Notes: generated by a model not told the origin, from the letters alone. A stretch of DNA of 64,000 nucleotides from Humulus lupulus (GCF_963169125.1 NC_084793.1:137060297-137124296); one strand, 5' to 3'; counted from the first letter of the stretch, positions 22,142 through 33,624 are shown. Translations and numbers: made by a program.

Positions 22142-24166
22142 ATGGTGACCACTCGATCAAGACACGGTAACGAGACGGAACAACATGATGGGCAGGAGGC
22201 TCATCATATCGCCATCCCCAGTGAACAAATTCCTGAAGTTCAGCAGCGGCCGGGCAAGCAGCCGGTTGGCCAGGATGACACTGGAAGTTTGGCGCCTCGG
22301 CCACCTAATCCAAACCCAGATTTTTACACTGCGGTAGAGATGGAGAATGCTCAGCTGAGGAGCCAACTAGCAAAAGCTAATCAGCAGATCAAGGAGGTGT
22401 TGGCCCGACTACCCCCTCTTACAACCGACGCTAACGTCAGAAAGAGGCAAGGCGAGACTCATAAGTCCCGCCGGGGTAATCGGTCCAGGCCTCGTTCAGA
22501 CTGCCGGCATCCAACTCTATTCCCTCATCGCACCGTCAAGAGGCAAACTTTGAAGAAATGCCTAGAGCCGAATAGCAGTATAGCCGCTCGGTCCGAACTT
22601 CAACTCCCAGTTCACAACCAGCCTCGAGCACGCCCAGGAGAGCTCGAGGGAATTCCAGAAGGAGATCCGGGGAGGGCTCACAACATCAGCCTGTCCCCAC
22701 CAGCCGTCCTACGCCTCGTCCAAATCGCCAGGCGCGGGACCCGCAGGTTGGCAGGCCGAAAGGCCCCCACCTAACTTGATCCGCCCTGACAGAACCAGGA
22801 TTGCATCTCCGGTCATGCATCCTCCCTCTCCAATAAGATATATGTCTCCTCCTCGACCCATCCGAGATATTCCAGCTTATGGAAGCAGCAGGAGAAACCC
22901 GCCGTCCGCAGGACCTTCCCGACGTAGCAGGGCGCCGAGAGAGAGCCCGGATCCTCACCCCCAAAGGCGGACTCCGAGCTTCTCTAACAGGAGCTACTGG
23001 ACCGGCAGTCGCCGGAGTGACCTTTCTGGCGGAGACCTGCGCCAACATTTAAGCTCGGCACAAAGTCCTCAAACCACCCAGGGGGCGACCTGCGAGATCG
23101 CCTTAACTCTCATAGAGGGGAACCAGTAGGAGGTGGTAGCCATGCTCGCTCAGGGGGAGACCTGTCCGAGGTGCGTAACGGTGGGAATGCCCCAAATAAC
23201 CTATCACAAGATAGGAGGGGCAATAACCCACCAAACGTACACATTGGATCCGGAGCTGTTGAGCAGCCCCGGAATAACCAAGGAAATCAGGACAAAACCC
23301 TCGAGCGCCTTGCTCAGATGGATGAGCTAATGAGGAAGCTCCTGTCGGAGAAAGAGAAAGACGAGTACGATTCGGGGGACGAGCTGGAACTCTTCGCCCC
23401 CAGCATAGCAGCAATGGCTTAGCCACCCGGTTTCCGTATGCCGCACCTGTCCAAATTCAACGAAGATGGAAACCCGTCGGATCATCTGGGGATGTTCAAC
23501 ACCCTGATGATGGCCCACAACATTGGCCCTGAGCTGAGATGTCTGATATTTCCCTCCACACTGACTGGACCAGCGAGGCAGTGGTTTAAACAAAGCAAAA
23601 GACAATCAATCAGCTCCTGGAAAACTTTCTCTGTTGACTTCAAAAGGGCATTTCGAGCCTCCTGAGCTGCCCGCGTAAAGGCCGACTCTCTGGCTAATGT
23701 GAGGCAGCAGCCCGACGAGCCTCTGAAGGCTTACCTGAGCAGGTTCGCGAATGTCGCTGCTCGGGCCAGAGACGCAAATGACAGCTCCAAGCTCATGGCC
23801 TTGAGGACTGGAATCCTCGTCGGAGGGGGACTCTGGAAAGAAATACAAATGAAGGGAGTTAGCTCAGTGAACGAGTTCCTAAATAGGGCCCAGGAATGGA
23901 TCAACTTGGAGGAGGCCGAAGCCTCAGCTGCAGGAACCAGCCAGGTCCCTAAGCAGCCCGCTGGAGTGGGAACGGAGGTCGTGACTGCGACCCAGAACGT
24001 TACACAGAATAACCAGTTCGGCGGAGGCAAAAGAAAGGGGAGCGGCGAGGGCAGCCAGTACGGCCCAAAGAAGAATAAGTCCATAGATAAATTTAAGCCG
24101 GTCTATGCGACTTATACAGAGCTCACCCACTCTAGGGAGAACATCTTCCTGGCGAATTCTGCTTGA
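22142..24166 (+). pseudogene. gag: gag of element C
   Basis: It starts MVTTRSRHGN at 22142, the same opening as the gag of element D (MVTTRRQ). The N-terminal ~200 codons are polar, with a short coiled-coil stretch (AQLRSQLAKANQQIKEVLARL). A frameshifted Arg/Pro-rich segment follows to about 23170. The capsid-like gag domain lies at 23438-23900 (HLSKFNEDGNPSDHL, GPARQWFKQSKRQSISSW, FANVAARARDANDSSKL). Stops occur at 23420 and 23662. The C-terminus reaches FLANSA at 24164. A modified zinc knuckle (FRFHNDVGHNTDDCRHLK) follows in the next segment near 24230-24280. Confidence 0.85.
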
Positions 24167-24190
24167 CTCCCCTGGAAGAAACCGGAGCCG

Positions 24191-24922
24191 TTAAAGCACC
24201 AGAAGGGGAAAAGGGACACCTCCAAGTTTTTCCGTTTTCACAACGATGTTGGCCACAATACTGATGATTGTAGGCATTTGAAAGATGAGATCAAAACTCT
24301 CATCAGAGCCAGCCCCTTGGTTCAATACGCGCAGAACAGGGTTCCGAAAAGTCGACCTGCTCCGGAAGTCCAGATCAGTCAGCCCGGGTCTCGGGTGGAT
24401 CAAGACGTCCCTCCTCTAGTGATAGGAGGAGAGATATCCAGAATCTCGGGAGGTCCAAATTTAGCTGGCGCGAGCAGGGGCGCTTAGAAAAGATACGTAA
24501 ACGAACTCAAGGCGCATAACGGAGTAGAGTTCGTCCCGGAGCAGCGTCTCCCAAAGTAGCAGTGATTGGAGAAGCAACCAATCATTTTTACAGAAGAAGA
24601 TGTTGGCCATGTTCAGTTCCCTCATAACGACCCTCTGGTCGTAGCAGTGCAGCTTGCTAATCGGAGGGTTAGGAGGGTGCTAATCGATAATGGGAGCTCG
24701 GTAAACCTTCTATTCCGGTCCACGCTGGAGAAGATGGGTTTGGCTGTCGCCGAGCTGAAGGCGACCTCCATGATGCTGTATGGTTTTTCGGGAGAAGGAT
24801 CAGCGACCATAGGGACTATCGAGCTGGTGATCACCTTAGGAGAAGGGCCTCGGACAGTCTCTAAACTCCTCAAGTTCGTGGTCATCGACTGCCCCGCTGT
24901 GTATAATGCTATTTTGGGCTGA
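24191..24922 (+). pseudogene. zinc knuckle and aspartic protease region of element C
   Basis: After the HNDVGHNTDDC knuckle (about 24240-24272) comes a linker with stops near 24487 and 24558. The protease then reads VLIDNGSSVNLLF (24677-24715), with D-N-G-S as the active-site block used by Tat elements, and ends VIDCPAVYNAILG at 24922. The ILG motif is the normal end of the retropepsin fold. The next codon is TGA. Confidence 0.8.
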
Positions 24923-25048
24923 CCCACACTTATAGCTTTTGAGGCCATCACTTCCATTCGCCACCTCGCGCTGAAATTCCCTTCTTCCACGGGGATATGC
25001 AGGGTTCATGGTGATCAGCTCGCTGCCAGGGAATGCTAAAACATTTCC

Positions 25049-28000
25049 ATGAAGGGAAAATCGAAACCCGGGCAGCTAGCAATGGCCATCCAAGGTGGAG
25101 GAGAGGAATCTCAGGAACCTTTATCTGATCCTGAGATTGAAAAACCTCAGAGCGCCGAAGGGGAAAATATCATCGTAAGTGAGGATATTGACCCCCGAAT
25201 AGGCGAGGACAGGTCTGAGCTCCAGGCCATCGAGGAGCTCGAGGAAGTAAGCATCGACCCACAAAACACTTCACGAATGGTCAAGCTCGGAAAAAACCTC
25301 TGTAACAAGAGGAAAGTGGAGCTGACTAGGTTTCTACAGGATAACCTGGATGTGTTTGCGTGGTCACATGAGGACATGGTGTGAATCAGTCCAAATGTCA
25401 TCATGCACACCCTTCATCTGGACAAGAGCGTTCCTGCGAAGTCCCAGAAGCAGAGGCGCCTGGGAACAACCCGGGCTGAGGCCTTAGAAGAAGAAGTAGC
25501 CTGGCTCAAGAAGTGCGGCTTTATCCGTGAGGCCAAGTTTCCGATTTGGGTCGCCAACCCCGTGCTGGTCCCAAAGCCCAACGGGAAGTGGCGGACTTGC
25601 ATCGATTTCTTCGACCTGAATAAAGCCTGCCCCAAAGATTGTTTTCCCTTGCCAAGGATCGACCAATTGGTGGATGCCACAGCGGGGCATGAGCTCATGT
25701 CCTTTATGGACGCGTACTCAGGCTACAATCAGATCGCCATGAATCCAGCAGACCAGGAGCACACCAGCTTCATGACCCCGACTAACGTCTATTGTTACAA
25801 GGTCATGCCATTCGGGCTGAAGAACGCCGGCGCTACATACCAGAGGTTAGTAAATAGAATGTTCGCCAACCAGATAGAATGTACGTTGATGACATGCTTG
25901 TTAAGTCAAAGACTGCCGATAACCATGTTTCTGACCTGGAGGAGTGCTTCAAGATACTACGGGAGTATTGCATGAGGCTTAACCCACAGAAATGCACTTT
26001 TGGAGTCGCATCTGGAAAATTCCTGGGTTTCATCGTCAATACCCGAGGAATTGAGGCAAACCCCGACAAGATCAGGTCATTGCTCGAGCTTCCCTCACCT
26101 AGGTCGCGCAAAGACGTCCAAGGCCTGACAGGAAGGGTGGCAGCCCTAAATCGGTTTATTTCAAAATCCACCGATAAGTGCCTGCCATTCTACAACCTGC
26201 TCCGAGGAAATAAGAAGTTCGAATGGACAGAAGAGTGCGAAAGCGCTTTCCTCGACCTGAAGGCACATCTGGCCGAGCTGCCCGTATTATCCAAACCAAA
26301 AGCAGGAGAGCCTCTTTTTCTCTACCTAGCTGTCACAGAGGATGCAGCTAGTGCCGTATTAGTCCGAGAAGAAGACCGGGTTCAGAAACCTGTCTATTAC
26401 ATCAGCACGAGACTTCTCGGAGCTGAATCCTGATACCCATTGATGGAAAAATTGGTGTTCTGCCTTATCACGGCCTCCCGAAAGCTCAGGCCGTACTTCC
26501 AGTCCCACTCAATACACATCATGACCGATCAGCCTTTAAGGCAGGTTTTGCAAAAACCTGAGGCATCGGGACGCCTGTTAAAGTGGGCTATCGAGCTCAG
26601 TCAGTTTGAGATTCTGTACACCCCGTGAATTGCTATAAAAAGTCAGGCCCTGGCCGATTTTGTGGCAGAGTGCACAGGGTTCCGGGAGGATCCTGCAGAA
26701 GACTCACCTCAGGTCACCTCGGCCCAGGCGTCGTGGAAGATCTTCGTGGATGGCTCATCCAATGAGAACGGCTCCGGGGCTGGAATCATTCTGATATCCC
26801 CTGAGGGACATAGATTCCACTCGGCATTGAGATTCGGATTCAAGGCCTCCAACAACGAGGCCGAATACGAAGCTCTGTTGGCCGGGCTAAGAATAGCCCA
26901 GGAGCTGAAGGCGAGCTCCGTCCAGTGCTTCAGTGACTCCCAGCTCGTGGTAAACCAGGTTCTGGGCGAATATCAAGCACGAGGACCCAAGATGGCAGCC
27001 TACCTGGCAAAGGTAAAAGTTGAGCTGTCCGCATTTGGGCGAGGCTCACTCGAGCAGATACCTCGGGAGCAGAACGCTAACGCAGACGCTCTTGCCAAGC
27101 TTGCCACCTCCGGGGAGACGGAGGCTTTGGGGTTAGTGCCGGTAGAATTCTTGGAGAAACCAAGTATAGAAGAAGTCAGGGCGGAGGTCGAGATGATCGA
27201 TGCCAGGCCGACCTGGATGACCCCCATCCTTGAGTATCTCATCGAGGGGAAGCTACCTGAAGGGCGTAATGATGCGCGTCAAGTAATGTACCAGGCCCCA
27301 AGGTTTACGGTGGTAGATGGGGTGCTATACCGGCGTGGGCACTCCCTACCTCTCCTACGATGTGTTCTTCCAGGCGAAGCAAAGGCCATCCTGCAGGAGG
27401 TTCATGAGGGTTTTTGTGGGGATCACACTAGGGGGCAAAGCTTGGCCCTAAAGGTCTTAAGGCAAGGATATTACTGGCCCACTCTGTCCAAGGACTCGAT
27501 CTCGTATGTCAAGAAGTGCGACAAGTGCCAGCGATTCGCCACAGTTGCCCGAGCTCCCCCAGTCGAGCTGAAGATGATCTCTTCCCCATGGCCATTTGCG
27601 GTCTGGGGGATCGACTTGGTTGGCTCCCTCCCTACTGGAAAAGGCGGAGTCCGCTACGCTGTGGTGGCCATCGACTACTTTACGAAGTGGGCTGAGGTAG
27701 AACCTTTGGCGACAATAACTTCCAAAAAAGTCCTCGACTTCGTGGTTAAGAGCATTATCTGCCGATTCGGGCTGCCCAAGAAATTTGTTTCCGACAATGG
27801 GACTCAGTTCGACAGCGACCTATTCACTGAGTTTTGTGAAATGTACGGAATTGTGAAAAGCTTCTCCTCCGTGGCCTATCCTCAGGCGAATGTCCAGGTC
27901 GAGGCCGTCAATAAGACCCTAAAGGCGAGCCTCAAGAAGATACTAGACGAAGCCACGGGGGTCTGGCCAGAACAGCTCCCAGGTTCTGTGGGCATACCAG

Positions 28001-28446
28001 ACCTCGCATCGGACTCCTACGGGTCATACTCCTTTCTCCCTGACTTTTGGGAGTGAGGCGGTCCTCCCCGTGGAGATTAAGGTACCTTCACATAGAGTCT
28101 AGGCATACGACCAGGACCGCAACCACGAGCTACTTTGCGCTTCCCTTGATTTGGTTGATGAAAGATGAGAAGATTCGCAACTCCAGCTCGCACATTACCA
28201 GCAAAAAATCACTCGTTATTTCAACTCAAAAGTCAAAAAGCGAGCCTTTAGCATTGGCGACCTGATCCTCAGGAGGATTTTCCTAGCCGGTAAAGATCCG
28301 AAAGATGGAGTATTGGGACCGAATTGGGAAGGGCCATATCAAATCATCGAGGTCATTAAGGAAGGAACTTATAAATTAGCTCGGCTCGATGGAGGGGCAG
28401 TCCCACGAACTTGGAACGCCATCCATTTGAAGAGATATTATCAATG
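25049..28446 (+). pseudogene. pol: pol of element C: RT, RNase H, second RNase H, integrase
   Basis: Order: linker; RT (PVLVPKPNGKWRTC, SFMDAYSGYNQI, PFGLKNAGATYQRL, catalytic MYVDDMLVKS at 25879-25908, reached through a small deletion and frameshift at about 25873); RT-linked RNase H (YYISTRLLG to HIMTDQPLRQ); aRNH (IFVDGSSNENGSGAGI at about 26740, NNEAEYEALLAGL, FSDSQLVVNQV, NADALAKLA); integrase (DKCQRFA zinc knuckle, catalytic GIDLVG, VSDNGTQF and VEAVNK); C-terminal TWNAIHLKRYYQ ending 28446. Stops at 25382, 26432, 26626 and 28040 and several shifts inactivate it. Catalytic residues of RT, aRNH and integrase remain readable. Confidence 0.9.
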
Positions 28447-28589
28447 ACACCTTTGTAAGGCCTAAAAGGCCATTTTTTATGTATTAAGCAATGAGAATTA
28501 ACTTTTCGTTTATGATTGTACATGTTTACAAGTGTAATCTAAAGTAACCACGAAAGACCCTTTCCTAGTTACTTGGGGGGCATATGGTG
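28447..28589. other. non-coding spacer after pol of element C
   Basis: An AT-rich stretch of about 140 bases between the pol stop and the first 3' tandem repeat. No feature seen. Confidence 0.4.
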
Positions 28590-29062
28590 CCTGGATATAA
28601 CCAGGTCGCCTTAAAGACTTAGAAGTTAATTCAAATTGATTGACCGTTGCTTTTCTTAAAAAGAGCGAGATATTGATAAAGGATTAACGCGAACTAAGCC
28701 CTACCCCGGATATAACCAGGTTATAAAACTTAGAAGTTAATTTAAATCGATTGATCGTTGTTTTTCTTAAAGAGCACGAGATATTGATAAAAATTAACGC
28801 GAACTAAGTTTTCAAACTAAGTTCCTGGACATAACCAGGTCATAAAACTTAGAAGTTAATTTAAATCGATTGATCGTTGTTTTTCTTAAAGAGCACGAGA
28901 TATTAATAAAAATTAACGCAAACTAAGTTTTCAAACTAAGTTCTTGGACATAACCAGGTCATAAAACTTAGACGTTAATTTAAATTGATTAATCAGTTTT
29001 TTTCTTAAAATAGCACAGAATATTAGTCAAAAATTAACACGAACTAAGTTTTTCAAAGTAGT
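28590..29062 (+). repeat. four tandem ~119-bp repeats in the 3' region of element C
   Basis: Copies start at about 28590, 28705, 28824 and 28943, each opening with CCTGGAYATAACCAGG (an inverted repeat), followed by AACTTAGAAGTTAATTTAAAT and TTAACGCGAACTAAG. Copies 2 and 3 are nearly identical, while 1 and 4 are more diverged. Tat/Ogre-type elements are known for variable tandem repeats at this position. Confidence 0.9.
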
Positions 29063-29204
29063 AACTAAAATGCATAAAGGCAAAAGGAAGTAAAACAATT
29101 AAAAAAAAATGGATAAAACCAATTGTCTCGAGGTGGAAAAACCTCATGCAAAGTTACAAAAAAAAAATGAGAATATTAAAGAGTGGGTGCAAAATGGAAA
29201 GGCC

Positions 29205-31564
29205 CTAGGCTCCACCAGTCGGCCCCGTGGAAGTCGCCGTCTCGCCCTCCTGCTCGGTCGGTACGAAGGCTTTCCCGGTCTCAAAAGGTGCCTCTTTCTG
29301 GAGGCGAGCTTTAAACCCCTCCAGCAAGGGCTCCCAGACGTCCGCTCCCAAGAAGGAGAAATCACCGTCCGAGTTGTAGACCCAGCAGTGGTAGAGCATG
29401 TCCTCCATGGCGGTGTTGGAAGCTACCTTCTCCGTCTCCAAGGCGGCCTTAGCCTCCTCGCCCCCAGCCTTCGCAGAGTCTAGCTCGACCAGCGCGGCGG
29501 CAAGGGCGGCTTTGGTAGCCTCGACCTCTTGAAGCTTGGGACGGGCTTCTTCCAGCTCAGCCTGTACGACCGTTAGGGCATCCTTGGCTTCCTTTACCTT
29601 CTGTTGGGCCATCTGCAAGGAAGTCTGATGGGCGGCCAAGGCCACCTGATGCTCGCCCCTCATATCCTCGAGCTGGGCCTTGGCTCTGGCTATGCTCCGG
29701 TGAAGGGCCACGACGCTCTGCAAAAACAGAGGCAACTGCCTTAGAAAAAAAAAGAGAGAGGAAAAATAGGGCAAGGCATGATAATAAAAAATAAGGGTAA
29801 AGTGAGCTTACCGTTAGGGCCATTTCCAATGAAGATTCCATTACGCCCACCGGGCACCTTGTTTTGATGGCCCGCAACTCTCTCTCATTGAAGCGGTAGA
29901 AGTGGTTGACAGCGTAGCTCGCCGTCTCATACACCGTCCCCCGAAAGAAATCTGGAATCTTCTCCAGATCCTAGGGGTCCACCGGGATACGTACCTCGGG
30001 GGCACAGTTGCCGAGGCCCCGAGCTCCGCCCCTGTGTCCCGGACAAAGGCCGGAGCTCGCGGAGGGGGTGGCGGCATGTTCTCCACTACAGCAAGAGGTG
30101 TAGTTTCCTCGGCCTGAGCAGCTGGGGTCTGCTTTTTCCCCTTTGCAGGGGACTTGGTTGGGGTCCCAGCAGCTTTCTTTGCCACCCGGAGCTTCTTCAT
30201 TTTGGGACCAGAGGCCCCAGCTGAGGGGTTCCCTTCGGTGAACATAGCTCGCAGATTTTTTCCCCCGGGCTGAGACATCTCCTCTGGCAATGCAAAGACA
30301 ACATCAATATGTCAGTAAGCAGTCATGCAAAAACAAAAACAAGGGGGAAAAAGGCAAAACTCAAGTATATATATATATATACTAAAAGGAATCCTACCCC
30401 CCGAGCTAGAAGAGGAATCTATGGTCACGACCATCGGCCCCAGAGCTTCTGCGGGGGAATCTAAGACAATTACTTCCCGAGCTAGCGCGAGTTCTGGATC
30501 CGAGGCTGCCTCAGGACTAGACTATTCTACGTATTTCCTAAGACCCGGAGCTACGACACCCTCCCGAAGTGATGGCTATGACCGAAGGTTGGTCCCATAC
30601 TCCTCGAATAGGACCGACCTAAAGGCTAGGGTGTTGTCTACAACTATGGTACCCCTAGGGCGGCTACTTTCGTAATCCAACACGAGCTGGTCGACGTAGT
30701 GGAGCAGGGTTACATCAAAGTCTGGGTCACTTCGATGGCATTGGAAGAGCTGCTTGGGATTGAACCTAGCTAGCCGGGGGTCTGGAGTGGCCCTATCTAA
30801 GTTCCTAAACATATATAGGTTACCTTGGCTGGAGGGACCTGCAGCTGCTTCGGACCGGATCCTCTCCTCGTCCGTTCTTTGGGCGACCTCTAGCGCCCGC
30901 TTCCTCGTCCTCACGAGGGGCACCTCGTCCTCCTCATCCTCATCCCCCGCGGCCTCCTCCACCAGGATAGGCCTCATCTCGCGAGCTGGGGGAGGCACCC
31001 GGGGCCTCCTCAGATTCAGAGTCTGGCCTGGGGAGATCAGCTTGCAGGCCAGCATCGTCTCGTTTGTCACGAGCTGGCGATAGTCCTTTTCACTGGGGGG
31101 CAAGCCCGCCAGTATCTCATACTGGCGCCCAAGGATCACAGACTTCTCTGTCCTTGCGAAGATAGCTGCAGAATTATTCTAAGTCAGAAATGGATACAGG
31201 GGGGAGCTAACCGATACTTAAATTACGAGCTAGAGATGAAAGGTACTTACGAGGACGGTTGAAGTAGTGCAGGTCGTAGTTGCGAAACCCCTTGGACATA
31301 AAGAACTGGTCTTTGAAGTCGTTGGGGTTGCTGGGCAGCTCGATGACTACAGCCGTATTTGGAAACTGGGTTAAGTAATAGAACCCGTCGCCTCGCCCCC
31401 GCTGCTCCGGGCTGGCCTTGAGGCAGAAGAAGTATAAGATATCTGCTGGAGTGGGGACCTCCCACTCCTGTTTCAGGAACAGATATCTCAACCCCGCCAA
31501 CAAACGATAGGAGTTGGGGGGGAGCTGGAAAGGAGCCAACCTCACGTTGTTGAGGAAGTTGGCG
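29205..31564 (-). pseudogene. antisense multi-exon ORF of Tat element C ('putative gypsy type transposon' family, PF04195-like)
   Basis: It runs opposite to gag-pol. Exon a (31564-31249) has the conserved domain (PNSYRLLAGLRYLF, PTPADILYFFCLKA), then donor CCTC|GTAAGTACC. Exon b (about 31166-30400) opens after TTCTGCAG and encodes IFARTEKSVILGRQ, an acidic patch (DEDEEDE) and a Ser-rich end. Exon c (about 30280-29814) has basic KKLRVAKKAAG and Pro-rich parts with a frameshift near 29970, ending at a GTAAGC donor. Exon d (about 29745-29205) is a long coiled coil (ARAKAQLEDMRGEH to ALETEK) followed by FLGADVWEPLLEGFKARL and a stop. The N-terminus is cut off at 31564. The 'transposase' label of this family is historical; I infer an accessory protein of unknown role. 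Confidence 0.75.
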
Positions 31565-31641
31565 AATTGTTGTTGATTATTTGTTATTCCATGAATTGTT
31601 TTTTATTTTTATTGTGTTTTTAGTTTTTTGGGATAGATACA
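31565..31641. other. 3' flank of the Ulp1-like locus, with target duplication ATACA
   Basis: AT-rich sequence that begins abruptly where element C stops. The last five bases (ATACA, 31637-31641) are duplicated at 33032-33036, so it was once continuous with 33037 onward. Confidence 0.5.
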
Positions 31642-31838
31642 TGTTGACGGCAGAAACTCGTCAACAAAATATGGATGGAAAAATCAAAGACTTAATCAAT
31701 GTCTTTTGAAAGCAAAAGAACTTGTAGAAATTTGAAAGAAGATCGCAGGTGAAGCGTAGAAGAAAAACTCGTATATTACTCTTAGAATAGTATGATATTA
31801 CAAGGATTTTCCAACCCCTTCATTTGAGGGGTTGAAGC

Positions 31839-31848
31839 CTATTTATAG
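31839..31848 (-). promoter_or_regulatory. TATA box of the 92-bp-repeat solo LTR
   Basis: CTATAAATAG on the minus strand, about 1.2 kb into the LTR in its own orientation, downstream of the repeat array. Confidence 0.5.
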
Positions 31849-32387
31849 ATGAGCTCTAATGGCCCCTGATACAAGGTGGTCTTAGGGGACAAGATCGTAC
31901 ATAGGTACATTGTCAGGTAGTGGTGCAGGGCATAGTGGTGCAGAGGGATATGGTGTCGATGTTGGTACACGGTCAGAGGCATACATGTCATGCCCCCACG
32001 TCTTGTACGAATTTGTACCTCCACAAATTGTCGGGTACGGATGTCAGATTCATGCATTCTTCGTCCTCAGAGTCGTACACCCTGTACCCTTATGAGTGCC
32101 CCATACCTAATGGTTCTTCTTACACCTCTAAGATGCACATCTTCTTCAAGCCTCCTTATATTTCACTATGTGTGGGAAATGTTTTATTAGAAGGCTCGAT
32201 GAAGAGGTGCCCCGCTAGTGGCGATTCCTCTAGGGGGATAAGTAGGACCTCTTCGGCGAGGCACGAGTCGTATATGAGGAGGCAATAAGTCTTTCGCGTA
32301 TCTTCGGGCTGTCGAGGTGTGTGGTTTTGCGGTGGCCCTTAAGCATAAGGCAAGGGGCCTTACATAATGAGGCTTATGTCCCTATGG

Positions 32388-32895
32388 AGAGGAAGGCCTC
32401 GCTATGCGAGGCCCTTGTGCCTCGACGGTTGGCTGGGCAATCGAGGCAGGCAGCACGAGGCCCTTGCATGTGGGTAGTTGAGGAAGGCCTCGCTATGCGA
32501 GGCCCTTGTGCCTCAACGGATTGGCTACGTGATTGAGGCAGGCGGCATGAGGCCCTTGCGCGTGGGCAATCGAGGAAGGCCTCGCTATGTGAGGCCCTTG
32601 TGCCTCGGCAGATTGGCTGGGCGATCGAGGCAGGCGGCACGAGGCCCTTGCATGTGGGCAGACAAGGAAGGCCGCGCTATGCGAGGTCCTTGTGCCTCGA
32701 CGGACTGGCTAGACGATCGAGGTAGGCAACACGAGGCCCTTGTGCATGGGCAGTCGAGGAAGGCCTCGCTATGTGAGGCCCTTGTGCCTCGGTGGATTGG
32801 CTAGGTAGTCAAGGCAGACAAGAGTCGGCCTTGCGCATGGGCGGTCGAGGCAGGCCTCGCTATGCAAGGCTCTTGTGCCTCGACGGGTGGACAAG
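32388..32895. repeat. six tandem 92-bp repeats
   Basis: Units begin GAGGAAGGCCTCGCTATG at about 32388, 32480, 32572, 32664, 32756 and 32847. The last is incomplete. Each unit includes several GAGGCC/GGCCTC/TGCCTCG words that can pair with one another. Divergence between units is moderate and even. Confidence 0.9.
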
Positions 32896-33036
32896 TCATT
32901 CATTATTCCCGAGGAACCTTGACGTCTTGGGAGATCATTCTTAGGGTGTTGCATAAGAGACCTTCTCATATTGAGGTATATCCTTGTGACTTGGCATGGG
33001 GTGCTCAAAGGGACAATTTCGCGTATTCACAATACA

Positions 33037-33379
33037 TTCTACTGATATTAAGTCATAATTGTTGATGACTAGTTATTGTTTTTGAATAATTGTTTTTTTT
33101 TAAATGATAGCTTATTATATAAGGTTGTGCTAAAAATAGTTGTTGTTGTGCTGGTATACAATTGTAACAAACAATCAAACAACAATGACAGAAAAATATA
33201 TTGAAAACAAAATAGGTCCAACAAGATAACTGTTACCAAAAGAATCCAAACAACTACTCTACTATCTAGGAAACTCAAATTACATAAAACAAAAACAATG
33301 TTTGGGGTTGTTCATTAGTTGCTAAAGCGTTGTTCCAATGCTACTGACAACAAAAACACCATCATAAAGCCTTCAAATG
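33037..33379. other. 3' flank of the Ulp1-like gene
   Basis: AT-rich, no feature recognised. A 3' UTR or downstream intron of the Ulp1-like gene on the minus strand is possible but not shown. Confidence 0.35.
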
Positions 33380-33603
33380 CAGTCTTTTTCCCTTTCTTTC
33401 AACTTTTTAGTAAGTTTTTTAGGAGACTTCTTTTGAAGTTCAAGCTAACTAGAAACATTCTCCACCTGCTTCATTTTTCCATAAGAATAAAAAAAGAACA
33501 GTCAATATAGAACGTTGATCTTCAAATTAAAAAATCACTTGATGAAATTTCCTTGCAATCAACAAAATACTCAGCAAATGATGCAACAAAAAGCCCACAA
33601 TCA
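33380..33603 (-). pseudogene. Ulp1-like protease, exon with the catalytic Cys
   Basis: On the minus strand the acceptor TCTTTTGCAG ends at 33604 and the exon reads N-DCGLFVASFAEYFVDCKEIS, the classical C48/Ulp1 DCG.F block. The catalytic Cys codon is at 33597-33599. It follows in phase from the exon ending at 49201 (GLPQQED). A stop after SSDFLI (about 33530) and frame changes beyond it show decay. The C-terminal continuation (RSTFYIDC, FILMEK) remains partly readable. The CACTA insertion separates this exon from the rest of the gene. Confidence 0.75.
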
Positions 33604-33621
33604 CTGCAAAAGAGACACAAT

Positions 33622-33624
33622 TTA
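33622..33624. repeat. 3-bp target-site duplication of the CACTA element (TTA, left)
   Basis: TTA directly before CACTACTACAAAA, matched by TTA at 49127-49129. Three bases is the CACTA-superfamily duplication length. Confidence 0.8.

Larger units (their letters stand above)
21327..31564 (+). mobile_element. Tat-lineage Ty3/gypsy element 'C', 3' truncated
   Basis: Plus-strand element: 5' LTR (21327-22086), PBS-like TTTGGTGCTTTCATTG, gag, protease, RT, RNase H, an extra RNase H (aRNH), integrase, tandem repeats (28590-29060) and an antisense multi-exon ORF (29205-31564). The extra RNase H, the antisense ORF and the repeat-rich 3' region together are hallmarks of the Tat clade. The 3' LTR is absent because the sequence changes abruptly at about 31564 inside the antisense ORF. 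The coding frame has several stops and shifts. Confidence 0.9.
31642..33031 (-). mobile_element. solo LTR with 92-bp tandem repeats, TSD ATACA
   Basis: It runs TGTTGACGGC to CGTATTCACA, 1390 bp, flanked by perfect ATACA duplications. In minus orientation it has a TATA box (31839-31848) and ends in an inverted repeat resembling the Tat LTR terminus (TGTTGACG..CGTCAACA). No internal region exists. The middle is filled by six repeats of 92 bp. Predicted ORFs over these repeats on both strands only reflect their open periodicity. Confidence 0.85.

Noticed and set aside
29205..31564. Naming the antisense ORF a transposase
   Set aside because: The family name 'gypsy type transposon' is historical. 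I see no DDE or RT motif, only an N-terminal domain and a coiled coil in the usual Tat antisense position.
32374..32804. ORFs of about 88 and 108 codons on both strands
   Set aside because: They lie entirely in the 92-bp tandem repeats of a solo LTR, and open frames follow from the periodicity.
32388..32895. CRISPR-like array
   Set aside because: The 92-bp units are contiguous with no unique spacers and lie in a plant LTR.
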